The translations under genes and the position numbers were made by a program. A stretch of DNA of 64,000 nucleotides, taken from assembly GCA_030770545.1 (NCBI GenBank), contig CM061107.1, positions 1,700,001-1,764,000 on the forward strand, read 5' to 3'. This DNA is from Macropodus opercularis (Eukaryota; Chordata; Actinopteri; Anabantiformes; Osphronemidae). The notes under the pieces are model-generated. The model was not told where the DNA came from. It was given only the letters and a program-made list of their open reading frames with translations, and ran no database searches. This document shows positions 46,201-57,673 of this stretch, piece after piece. The first letter of the stretch is position 1. Every line of letters starts with the position of its first letter.

Positions 46201-46600
46201 TGCTCACGCGTGTGCTTAGAAATTACAGCACGTCAAGGTCGATCATCTTCCAGCACGATGCACATGGACTCAACGCCTTGAATCGCATCTATGCAGTTTT
46301 TGTGCTCTTACATTATCGAGCTGGTAAAGTGAGTGAACTGTGATGGAAATTGTCAGCGTGCTGTGTTTTAGTAGTTAAAAAGAGCAGCAGTCTGTCATTT
46401 TTCCTCCAAATGTCAAGGCTGAAACGAGCGTTAATTCTCTGTCTTTGATCTTTTCGCTGAAGTAACTTCACAGAATGATCTCAACTTTTGAACGTTTTGT
46501 TGTTTCACTGCATTCCTTCGCTGCATTTATTAAATTACTCCTACATAGATATAGGCTCTTATTTCACACTGACGTTTAGGATAATTGGGAGCGAGCATTT
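37261..46600. other. Intergenic DNA with possible conserved non-coding blocks
   Basis: No gene was recognised. Stretches around 38440-39000 and 40520-41010 lack simple repeats and carry several homeodomain-type ATTA cores and long unbroken words of the sort seen in vertebrate non-coding elements. This is an impression from reading, not a conservation measurement. Confidence 0.4.
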
Positions 46601-46860
46601 TCTGCCTCTCCGCTGTTCAAGGAAATGTCAGTCAGCATTAGCATAGTCATTTATAGAGCGTACAGCTGCTACCTCACTGACCCGGCCGCCCCTCTCCAGT
46701 AGGGTTATCGCAACGATTATGAAAAATGACTCCAAAAAAACCCTAATGTGACACATTATCTCAATATTAAGGGAGTTAGAGCGAATAATAAGTATGGCTT
46801 ATTAATCAAGGTATGAAAGGGGAAGGAGCTGCCAAGTGAAGTTTAAATGCCACTGTCAAT
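46600..46860. promoter_or_regulatory. Candidate conserved non-coding element
   Basis: Contains CTAATG, AATATTAAG, AATAATAAG and TTATTAATCAA cores within about 120 bp and no coding frame of note. Proposed only from motif density. Confidence 0.25.
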
Positions 46861-48019
46861 CTCAGCACGAGTCACTTTTGACTTCAAAGGACATTTGGGC
46901 TGAGTCGTGTCACACTATTCACGGAGTCATAACCCTGAAGTGACACAGGACGCAGGCTGTGAGCTTCTCCAGGAATTTGGAAACCCGAGCCCCTGCTGCA
47001 CATAATGAGCCCATTAATTCTGAGCGTGTGTGTGAGCGCGGGCTCTAACCTCCACCTCTGTACATGTCCACACATGACGCAAGACATTTCAAGCACGGTG
47101 TGGTTTGTCCTGCCAGATGAGGCGCAGTAGGTAGATAAACTCAGCGTTGCTTAGTGGGAAACTGCTCATTCTCTAGAAAGCTGCTATGAAGAAAAGAAAG
47201 GCGGCTTTGAATTCTCTGCTCACTTTCATGAATAAATGATGAGGTGAGTTCCAATGAATCCACGTCCTTCCACGGTGTCCTTTCTAAAGTTCGCTAAATG
47301 GCAGACATGGTGGTACATTCCCGTCTACGGGCTAGGTGCCGCTAATCTGATGCTGGGGCTTTATCTGGGCCGAGCTATTCTCTGCATCCCTGGCGGCAGC
47401 TGCTGATCGCCCACAGGTCCAGAATTAAACAGGCCGAGGCCACTGCTCCCTGCTCGGACCTGTTCGCACGCTCTACGCACGTCAAACTAAATTGGTCGCT
47501 GTTACTACTCAAACAAGCAGATGTCTTTCGGAAACAGAGGCGGCGCCGTGTGGGACGCGTCTCTGAGACCAGCAGTCACAGCTCGCAGACACCCAGCCAA
47601 ACCCGTCGCACAAAGTCAGAGCCACGAGCAAGAAAGAGACAGAGGAGCAGAGAAAGGCGCGCTGCTCAATGAGAGTCTGGGGCAAAGATAAGAGAAGAAT
47701 TAGCAGTTAATTTGTGGGAAAATTAATCCGTTTTCAGCATGAATCACAGTCTAATTCTGTGGCATTGTTCAAGGCGGTGAGTGCTCCTATCTCATGTCCC
47801 CAGATATTTGCAGGTCGCTACAGAGGAGAGGATTTCAATTTGGTCACTGATGTTGGATCAAGAGAGGAAAGATACAAAAGAAGTCTTTGTTCCAGCAAGC
47901 GGTTCATTGGAAATGGCACATATCATCTTGGGAGAATTTCACAGCTGCCAACGTGCCACCGCTGCCGTGTCACGAGCTGCTTCTCACGAAGGCAAACCGA
48001 AGGCCACACAACAGCCAAA

Positions 48020-48290
48020 CTCAGCAAACTGTAATTGGAGCAGTCTCCATTTGATATAGAGCATTTAATCGTAGATCATTAATGCGGTGCCATTTAAAAA
48101 GCCTCCGCGTCCCCAGAACATAGAGAAGGTGACATTTAAAAGCCCCCCAGTTCTCCGCAGACACCAAATATTTCGCCAGTTGCTCAAATTAATTCGCTGA
48201 TGACTCGCCTTCGGAGACGAGCTGCACAACATCACAACATGGGAACATTTTCTGCAATGATTACACACCAGGCAAGGTTATGTGAACGCA
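48020..48290. promoter_or_regulatory. Candidate conserved non-coding element
   Basis: Contains TAATTGG, TTTAATCG, CATTAATG and AATTAATTCG cores in about 190 bp. Proposed from motif density only. Confidence 0.25.
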
Positions 48291-49329
48291 CCATTGGATC
48301 CTGTTTAGCTAAAACTGAAGGCTTGAAAACACTGCATTAGCCTGATTAGGCTGCGAGTGTGTGTGGAGCTGATTGACATTCTCCACATCGCTGATCTTAG
48401 ACCTCTCACCTTGATCAAACTCTGTGTTCAGCGATAGCTCATACATTGTAAGTCTGCGCTGTGTGAAAGACATACTATAAAGATGTGGATTTGGTTTGGA
48501 GACATGCTCTCAGCTGAACTCTGACACCGGTGCCTCCTCAGCCCGTCTCCGTTCTGACTCTCCTCCATGCTAATGCGTTAAAGCGACGGCACGGGTTTTG
48601 TTCTCTACTCGTTCCTGCCGCTATGTCGTTTGTGTGACAGCTGTTCCAACGGGGAGGCGCGTTCTGCTTCTCAACCTTTCATCAGCCTCGCACCTGTAAA
48701 TGGGTTTGAGAGACAAAGTGTTTCTCACCGTCTGAGGTTGGGACATTAAAGGCAGCGTTTCATTAGGGCCTCAGCAGACATGGTGCGTCGCGCTGAAATA
48801 AACGATGTGTATTAACGCAGGGGAGGACGGCTGGTGTCAAAGGGACTCAACAGCCTCCTGCAGTGCTCTGCGTCTCTAAGGAGACGATTGAAGTGTGGGG
48901 CAAATGTTATTGGATATGAAACGACCCCATTAAAAAGACTGCCCGTGCATAAATCAGTCCCTCCGTGTGTTCCCCCTTCTCACACATTTGTTTTCACAGA
49001 TGCACACATTTAAAAACAGGTTGTAAATATACGCTGGCATCGATCGGGCCACGCAGGCAGCGTGGTGTAGCCAAGAGCACATTTCTACCAGCTGCAGGGA
49101 AACATATTGGATTTCTGCATGATGAAGAAGAATGAAAACAGTGTCAGAAGACGATGATGCTCGAGCTGAGAGTAGTTTTATTACTGAATTAGATGTGACA
49201 ATATGACACTCGCATCCTTCAACACAATGAAACAAACGCACATCCATTAGGCGGAGCTGTGTGAGAACGAGCCGTGTTCTGCCTGTTAGCTTCTCTTCAT
49301 TATGACCCAGAACAAAAACAAAACACAAA

Positions 49330-49640
49330 AGCTCCAGCACGCGAAGGCATTCAATTAATTCACGGCACCTGCTTCCAAAGAAACCCGGCCTCCATCGGCT
49401 CGCTGCGGAGAATTAAGTAGAATTGATGGCAAAAAAAAAATCGTAAATACAATGAAAGTACTTGCATAGGTAGAGACGTGCACAGACCACACAGCCCGGT
49501 GGCTTGATTTACTGGGCCCTTGCAGAAAACCTTTTGACAGGGTTTAATTAGCGTGTGTTTTACACCGTTTTTCATGTTTAAGAGGTGATGAATTGCATAA
49601 TTAAAGGACTCGCAATGTAAATCAATGGGGCAGAAAAGAG
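49330..49640. promoter_or_regulatory. Candidate conserved non-coding element
   Basis: CAATTAATTC, GAATTAAG, TTTAATTAGCG and CATAATTAAAG occur within about 270 bp, including full LIM/Hox-type TAATTA sites. Proposed from motif density only. Confidence 0.28.
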
Positions 49641-52600
49641 TGAAGGTAATTAAACAGAGCTCTGGCTGGCATCATAATGCTCCAGCTTCCACGGGAGGCG
49701 AGGCTCCCTGCACCGCGGCGGAGCAGTTGTTGACGCGAACGCTGACACACCAACGCTCGGCAGCTGTATTTGATCACAGTAACACAAAGAAGGAAGACAT
49801 CCTGCCGGTGCCAAAGGTTTTATGAACACGGGCTGACTTGGCTGCGTGTCTCCATTAGTGCAGTAATGCGGCCTGTCGCGTTGCCAGAGCGAGTCATTGG
49901 ACGTGTTGGCGTTGTTCGCGGCGTATCCGGCCTGATGCGACGCAGAGCTCGGCGCCGCCCTGGTGGCTTTGTGTTCCCGTCCGGTCTGAGCAGCATCTCC
50001 CTCCAAATGAAAAGCTGTAAATGCTGATGCGACAGACCTCTTTGCAGGCTCAGTCCCAGCGCGACACGCTCAGAGCCGTAGGTGTTCTGCTTCCTGAGCA
50101 GCCAAAGATAAGGCTCCTTTTTTCAGTTTCGGGCCAACCTCGCCAGAGTTTCCTGGGATTGCAGGAGCTGGCAGCAGGGGTGCAGATGTGTGGTAATTGG
50201 GTTTGGAATGGGCTGTTTGAGGTGGAGCTGCTGCCACGGCGCTCAGTCACAGCCACCCTTCCTATTTTCTCTCTCTGAGGACTTCTCGCCCCAGGGAGTG
50301 CGAGCGAGTGGACTCCGGCTGGCTGTTACTGTTGTGGAGGTACAGATGACACAGTCTCTTTTCTAGTGGAGACACACTCGCCCACATCCTGTTCTCACAA
50401 AACGCTGCTGCCGACTGTGCTAACAAGATTAGCCACTGACTTAAGTTCAGACCCGCCGCTTCAGACATTCACGCGTTGGCTCCTAATGTCTCCATCTTTC
50501 TCTTTCATTTGAATCAAGTAAGGGGGAGAGTTTTGCAGTGTGACTATCACGCAGTGTCAGGACTCAGCAGCTGGAGCCAACATGACCATCTGGCCCCCGG
50601 AGCACACACCCGTCCATTAATTAAGTCAGAGACAAACCGAACCCTCAACGGGCAGAGACACGAAGATCAACATCAGCCGCTCCTGTGAAATTAGTCGCCT
50701 CTAGCCTCTAACCGAGTGAATCTTCACCTCGTTCCTTTCGTTTCCCAGGAATACAGGAAGCAAAAGCCAATTACTGGATTATACAACACATATACTTGGA
50801 AACATGAAGTTGAGCTATTAGCCGGCAAAGAGGTGACAGAAGGTCACTTTTCCTTCCTTTAAGTGCTTAAGAACGTTACAAGCAGCCTGACTGAAACGAG
50901 ACGTAATTGGTGTTTGATTACCTGCAGAAGTACAGAATGATTGTTTCCCTAACTCAGTCACGACACATCTCCGCTTTCGCTTTATTACTCCAACCGCCAG
51001 CTCGTTATGCCTTTGTTTTAACACCGACCGTCTCGTGTGACAGCTGGAAAAAGCTCATTTCTGTAAAACCGTAAAACAGACATCACACGAGATTCCAACC
51101 GCGAAGCGTAACAGCTCGTGGAACACTTGATGATTTGAGCATCAACTGTTTTGGGTTTTGTTTGTTTGTAATTGCTCTAAAGTATAAAGAGGAGTCGGGT
51201 TCGGAGTATTATCCAGAAAGCAAACATCATTTCGTCTGTGCTCAAAATCAACAGGGGCAAAGCTCCGAACTGTGCTCGAACGTGATTCCACGCGCTTCAG
51301 GAAGGCGACTGAGACCGTTGATGGAGGAGGCGTCGAAGGGGACGTGAGAGGAGCCGGACACCGTTTGGTGGAGGGGTGACAATTTAGAAGGCGGAGCAGA
51401 TGGACGGCCAACAATCAGACAGCTGCCGTAATCAACTCAGCCCGAGGCTTCATCACGAGTCTGAGCGCGAGAGAGGAGCAGAGGCAGCACGACGAGCACA
51501 TTCGCTCTTTAAACACGTCACGTGGAAATCGCAGCGTGTTGCACGGCCGAAGACGCCCAAAGCAGAAAGGACACGTCTCGTCTCTGCACACGCTCCTGTT
51601 TGCACAGCTCTGATCACACAAATCCCAAATGAGTTTGCCTAAGCAGATCGCTTGATTAACCGGGCTGGAAGAATCATCTGTGCAGGAGTGGAGTCATTTA
51701 AAAGACTCTGGCTTCTCCAGCTTGTGTCTGCGTTACACACTGAACTGTAAGCCTGATGTGTCTGGCTAATCTCTCTTTGCTCAGGCTTTCACTCCCGCTG
51801 TGTCTCTGCTCTTTACATCTTTTCTTTGCGGTTCTCAGGACTTTTATTCACTACCTGCCTCATTGTTCTCCGCTTCCACACTGCTGCTAAAGGCTGGAGC
51901 AGCGTTTTATGGACCTTTTTGTGAATGCACTCCTGTGGGTGGACACATTATGGCTGCTGTCGAGAGACCTGGTCACTGGTCAGACTAGAAACGAGCTGGC
52001 AGCACAGTTCTGGACTGTAACACGTCGCCTACAGTCTCCAGGGCTCCCCTGACCTTTAGGAAGGAGGAGTCCAGCAGGCCGACAAAACATTTCCATTAGT
52101 CTGATTAATTGATTTTGGATGGAGGGAGTTGGTTAGAGGGCGAAATGGAACCTAATGGTTGCAAAATGCACCCAGATGATTGGAAATAAAGCTAACGTCT
52201 AACCCATTTAGACGTTAGCTCTGTTTCCAATCAATCCACGTTGCGATTCCCAGAAAGCTAATGTTAAGTAGCTCGTAATGTGACTGCTCCTGTGAAATCT
52301 GTCGTTATAGGTCGATCGCGAGTCAACATTACGCAGCCACCAGGTCTTTAGGCCATAAAAATGCATCTGTGCAATCTCAGCAAACAGCTGCACCCAAGCG
52401 TGAGGCCACACCTACAGCAAGAGGTTTGCTTAATCTAATCAAACTTAGCCTATGAGCAAACGTTGCTTGTTCAAATGGAGTCTGTCCTGCCACCTGTGGA
52501 GCCCGGACGCCTCCAGACGAGCCAACAGATTCAACTTGATGATGGCAGACGAGCAAGAGCGAGACGGCGAAACGGGAGGAAAGGGGAGAAAAGAGAGGGA

Positions 52601-54708
52601 CTGTGCACACAGGCCCAGGAATGAACAAACAAGAAGACTGATGTCTTCAGTTAGCGAGCTTTACAGATGATATTCAAAGCGTGGCCCTGCATTTATCACG
52701 CGCCGCTGCTGCTGTGGGGCTGTCACTGCGACACCTCAGGTAATGGCGTGGGGGCTGTGGCAGCATAAGGGTGTGGGGTGACAAGTGGAAATGGATAAAA
52801 GGAGGCTGCTGAATGAATGAGCAACTGTGCTCATGTGCTGCAAATGACAAACTATGAATTACGAGGAGAGACGCACGTCCACAGTAAGGGGAATAAGGAA
52901 GGATGAGTCTTGGCTGTGCGATAGCCTGCCATCCCTCCTAGCAGCAGATTATAGGCCCTGCCAACGCACCGACGCGTAGGAGACCCCGTTAATTAACACT
53001 CTGGACTGCAGCACCTCAGCCTGGCTTCCTCCCAGAGCTCTGGGGAGGAAAAAGAGTGTGTCGTCAGAAGTAGATTACAGACGCTCCGACCACAGTCTGA
53101 TCTGTCTGTGAGACAGGTACAACCTGAGCAGCACTGATGACGGCGTTGTGCTGCTGTACGACGGTGATAAGTTCTTCCGTCGTGACTCGGCATCGTTTTC
53201 CACTCCACACCGTGACTGGCTCTGGACTCCACCGCACATGACCCACAGTGAATATTATTTGCTACAGCTTTTGCTCATCCCTCACGGTTCAGCCCTCAAG
53301 ACACAACAATTCATTTTCACGCCCAGAACAAGCAGATGCATATGCAGCTGCTTGTTTCAGCTGTGACTGTTTGACGTCCTTGTGGCTCGGTTTGAATAAG
53401 ATTGGAGTCATTTAATTTTCCAGTGGTTCTCGTACAGCTGGCTGTTGGGTCTCTGGACCCAAGGCTTCCGCTGGAGACGGAGGCGGGTCCAGGACGGTTC
53501 GCCACAGCGAGGACGTCACACCGAGCGGCTGACAGTTTAATATCACATCAAGCTTAAAAACAAGATACCCGCTCACAGTGTGTTTAATCAGATGACAGTA
53601 AGTAGGATTTTCACGCCGGCACTTCTCGAATTCTCCGTAGAGGAGGTTCTGTGGCTGCTTCCGGTAAAGGGAGGTTTTCCTCGCCAGTGTTTGTCGTCTG
53701 TACTGTATCACTGTTCACGGTGGCTCTAATAAATAAATGAAGTTCCTTCCTAGTCAAGCAGCTGGTTCACATGCTCGCCACGTAAACGCCAACGTGCCCT
53801 CTGAGCCTCACTCAGTTCGGGATTATTGCCACATTCCCAAATGTCAGTTTCAATTACTGCCATTTAAATTGCCCAGTGACCATCACTGCTCTTTCTTTCA
53901 CCTCGGCCGTCACAGGGCTCCCTCCGGATCTGTCTGTCTCCATCCCTCTGTCTCTATTCGTAAGGGAACAGCAATTTGTGCGTAACGTTGAATTCTTCAT
54001 TATTCCGCAGCAGGAACTGAAGTCAATCTCCTGTTGTCACAGCAGTCGTGCAGGGATCTATTTTTTATCTCGTTGCCTTGGTAAACACTTTCTTTACAAA
54101 CCGCTTTCATTGGACACAGAACGTATGGAGAGATGAAGCCTCCTGGCAGACGTCTACCCGCTGAACTCGCTGTTTATTCATACAGCGCTTACCTTGTGTG
54201 TAATATACATTTCTAATGAAGGTCTGGCTGTGATCGGAGAACAAACCCTCAGGGGAAGAACATCTGACATCCAGAGAACGGATGGTTTACGTGGTTTACA
54301 GCAGCTGCAGACGCAGAGGACGCACGCACAAAGCTACGTTAGTGGCCGGTTTTGATTGGCCTGACTGGCGTTAACTCCATATTAATATTTCAAACAAACC
54401 AGACTTTTTGTTGTGGGTCATTCCAGTGGACAACACAAGGCAGAGACGCGGCCGTGCCTCGTTTTCTCCCTGTTGATATCATAGATTATCGTATTATACA
54501 GTGAGACTTTTAGTCTTTTAAACCTTCTTCATGCTTGCAGAGGGTGGGAGAGAATCTATGATTTATGAGGAGATTACAGTATGAAATGCTTTGCAGAATG
54601 TGTCCCATGGATCACAGCTTTTTCCCTTCACCCACTGTCTAATTTCCATTAGACAGTAGACTTGGATCAGCACAACGTAATCTATGGTTTTAATGAAAGA
54701 ATGTGTTC
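49641..54708. other. Intergenic DNA with one strong hairpin
   Basis: No gene was recognised. The hairpin at 52178-52232 is annotated separately. Open frames of up to about 118 codons appear on both strands with no conserved content. Confidence 0.5.
52178..52232. repeat. Near-perfect inverted repeat, 25-bp arms, 5-bp loop
   Basis: The left arm 52178-52202 and right arm 52208-52232 match at 23 of 25 positions when one is reverse-complemented; the inner 13 bp (AGCTAACGTCTAA) are perfect. The loop is CCCAT. As RNA it would form a compact stem of about 25 bp. No flanking element or tail was seen. Confidence 0.85.
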
Positions 54709-55457
54709 GTCCGTCCGTCTGTCTACTGTATCTATGTCTGTGTGTCTGTCTGTCTGTGTGACTGTCTGTGTGTCTGTCTACTGTATCTATGTATCAACTG
54801 TCTGTCTGTGTGTGTGTGTCTGTCTGTCTGTCTGTCTGTGTGTCTGTGTGTGTGTCTGTGTGTCTGTCTACTGTATCTGTGTCTGTGTGTCTGTCTGTGT
54901 GTGTGTCTGTCTGTCTGTCTGTGTGTCTGTGTGTGTGTGTCTGTCTACTGTATCTGTGTCTGTGTGTCTGTCTGTCTGTGTGACTGTGTGTCTGTCTGTG
55001 TGTCTGTGTGTGTGTGTGTCTGTCTGTCTGTCTGTGTGTCTGTCTACTGTATCTATGTCTGTCTGTCTGTGTGTCTGTGTGTGTCTGTGTGTCTGTCTAC
55101 TGTATCTATGTCTGTGTGTCTGTGTGTCTGTCTGTGTGTCTGTGTGTCTGTCTGTGTGACTGTGTGTCTGTCTACTGTATCTATGTCTGTGTGTCTGTGT
55201 GTCTGTGTGTGTCTGTGTGTCTGTCTACTGTATCTATGTCTGTGTGTCTGTGTGTCTGTCTGTGTGTCTGTGTGTCTGTCTGTGTGACTGTGTGTCTGTC
55301 TACTGTATCTATGTCTGTGTGTCTGTGTGTCTGTGTGTGTCTGTGTGTCTGTCTACTGTATCTATGTCTGTGTGTCTGTGTGTCTGTCTGTGTGTCTGTG
55401 TGTCTGTCTGTGTGACTGTGTGTCTGTCTACTGTATCTATGTCTGTGTGTCTGTCTA
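54709..55457. repeat. TGTC/TG minisatellite with 128-bp higher-order repeat
   Basis: About 750 bp of TGTC and TG units punctuated by TACTGTATCTATG. In the right part this marker starts at 55098, 55173, 55226, 55301, 55354 and 55429, spacings 75, 53, 75, 53, 75. The 128-bp blocks 55098-55225 and 55226-55353 read as identical. Long Cys/Val/Ser open frames through it are artefacts of composition. Confidence 0.95.
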
Positions 55458-57660
55458 TGGTGGTAAATTGTAACCCTGGTTTTCTTCTCGTGGCAGCAGC
55501 TCTCATCAGATGTTGTGTATGTGGCAGCATAATGGGGTCGCGGTGGCCGTGCAGGACAGGCTCTATTTCGGAGGCTGGGAGGTGGAATGTGTCGGGCGCT
55601 AGCTGGTGCTTCAAGGGTCTGAATAATGAATTTTCCCTCCCTGACCTGTCTGCTTTGTGCCCCCTCCAAACTGCACTCGGATATTAGAAGATGTCACGAG
55701 TCCTGCATTGTCACAGCAGAGCCAGTGCTAACGATTCAGGGACAGGGTACAGGATGTGCCGAAGGGAAACGGGACAACTGTGGCAGACAGCTACTGACAG
55801 AATGATGTGATAGGCCAAGTCTTTCTGTGTCTGCTTGCCAAACACGGCCACTTCTGATTTGTGCGATTATGGTGGTTTTTGCAGATGGGCAATGACAGAC
55901 TGGGCCTAGTTTATGGAGGACGAGGTGTGGGCAGAAAGTCCTACAGTTCGAACGCAGGCTGTCCACACGGCGACGCTTCCTGCCTCGCTTCCCTCTGGAG
56001 ACACTTGAGAAGCTTTACTAAGCAGATTAGACACAGAAACACACCTACTGTAGTTTTTACCTGGGGGGCATCTGTTCAACTATTATCCCTGCATAAGCAC
56101 AGAAATGACACAAGCTGTTTATCGGAAACGTGAGCACTGGGAGGAACCACAGCGAACATGAATTAATCATTCAAATTAGGTTTCAAAAACAAACTGTTTT
56201 AATTAAGCCTTTACGATGATAACGACGCTGCAGGTTCCACCAAGTCCGTCAGAAGCTGCGTCCGTTTGCAGCTCAGATGACTCCTGCAGGTGTGTGTGTC
56301 TGAGCGATAAGGAGCTGAGAAGCTGGATGGGGACACAGGGAAGCGACTAGAAGGCTCTGCAGCATCATTAGTGTGGTAGCTGGACGCACCGGGTCGTGCA
56401 GGGCTGTGTCAGGACGCTCCCTGCTCGGCTTCCAGTCACCGTAGCTCTGATTACCAATTCAAAGCTTTGCCTAGTCAGCCCGTGAAGCAAGACGCTGCTG
56501 AGACACTGGCTTGTGACTTCGCCAGCCCTCAGTTCAGCTATCTGTGTGGTTTTTGTTTGACTCCAGTCTCTGGCCCTAGTGTGACTGTCTCCAAACGCTT
56601 CCAGAGCCGTTAATGAAAGCTCGTTGTGAAAACGGGCCTTTGCGGGAGCCTCGTAGTATTTAGGTACAGCACCAGCGCTCGGCACCAGTTGCTCGCTGCA
56701 CGGATACGCCTCAACCTCTCGCGTTGCGAAGACGGCGAGGCGGCGTTTTCTGTGGAGTACATTAAGCAGCCACTTAAAACGGGAACTCTAATTAAAAGGA
56801 TGACAGCTTTATTAGCACATGCGGAGGAGTGGAGCACTTGATTAGCGGAGAGCGGCTGGTTTACATTCTTCCATGCGTGTGTGACCCCCTCGCTCTTCTG
56901 CATGCGATGCGCTGGAAACAGCTGTCGGCACCTGTTACAGACAATTGTCCACTATTCACATATTTATTTCCATAGATGCTTTGTTTGCAGAGTGGGTGGC
57001 CAGCGGGTGCTTGTGTCATGAAGTGAGTCCCTCTTGAGAGACAGTAAACACAGCAGCAGCATTAATCCCTAAGCTTGTGTTAGCGACCATACGTTGCATT
57101 GTTTGCACTGACCTTTAACCTGACGCCGACCGTGGACGTCCTTTCTTTTTGGTGTCCAACCCGTGTGTGAGATGATGGTAGTGATTCACAGATTCAGTTT
57201 CCTGCAGAGGCTGGATGAGAAGCAGAGCAGTCAAACTGTCAAACTCCCGGAGTGGGAAGAGTTTACAGAATCACGTTAGTTCACTGGGAGGGAAACACAC
57301 GACCACCAAAAACACAGGTGCTGTAGAAGAGGCTTGGTACCAGCAGTAGCAGTGACCGGCGCTGGAGAGGCTAAAGACTTCGACAGCTACCGTTACTGGC
57401 ATCTGCAGCTTGGCAGCGCCCTGCTCTTCAGACAGATGGCAGGAGGAAGCAGCTGAGACTAAGGGACGTACAGGAGCCACAGCCACACAACCTGAAGATG
57501 GAGACAGTGAGCGGAGGGAAAAGCGAAACAACAGCGTAAACCCTGGAGCTTAATTATGCCACAGACACCACCAGGCAACACGCTCCCAACGTGCTGCGCT
57601 TCAGTCGCTCACCTTCCTTTCTTCTCCTTTCATTCAGGTCTTCAGAGCCCCCCAGAGCAA

Positions 57661-57673
57661 CCCCCCCCCCCCC
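57661..57673. repeat. Poly-C run (C13)
   Basis: Thirteen consecutive cytosines; a likely length polymorphism and sequencing-error site. Confidence 0.9.

Noticed and set aside
54662..55687. Several long Cys/Val/Ser or His/Thr/Gln frames
   Set aside because: They are translations of the TGTC/TG minisatellite; open frames in several phases on both strands come from the repeat lacking stops.
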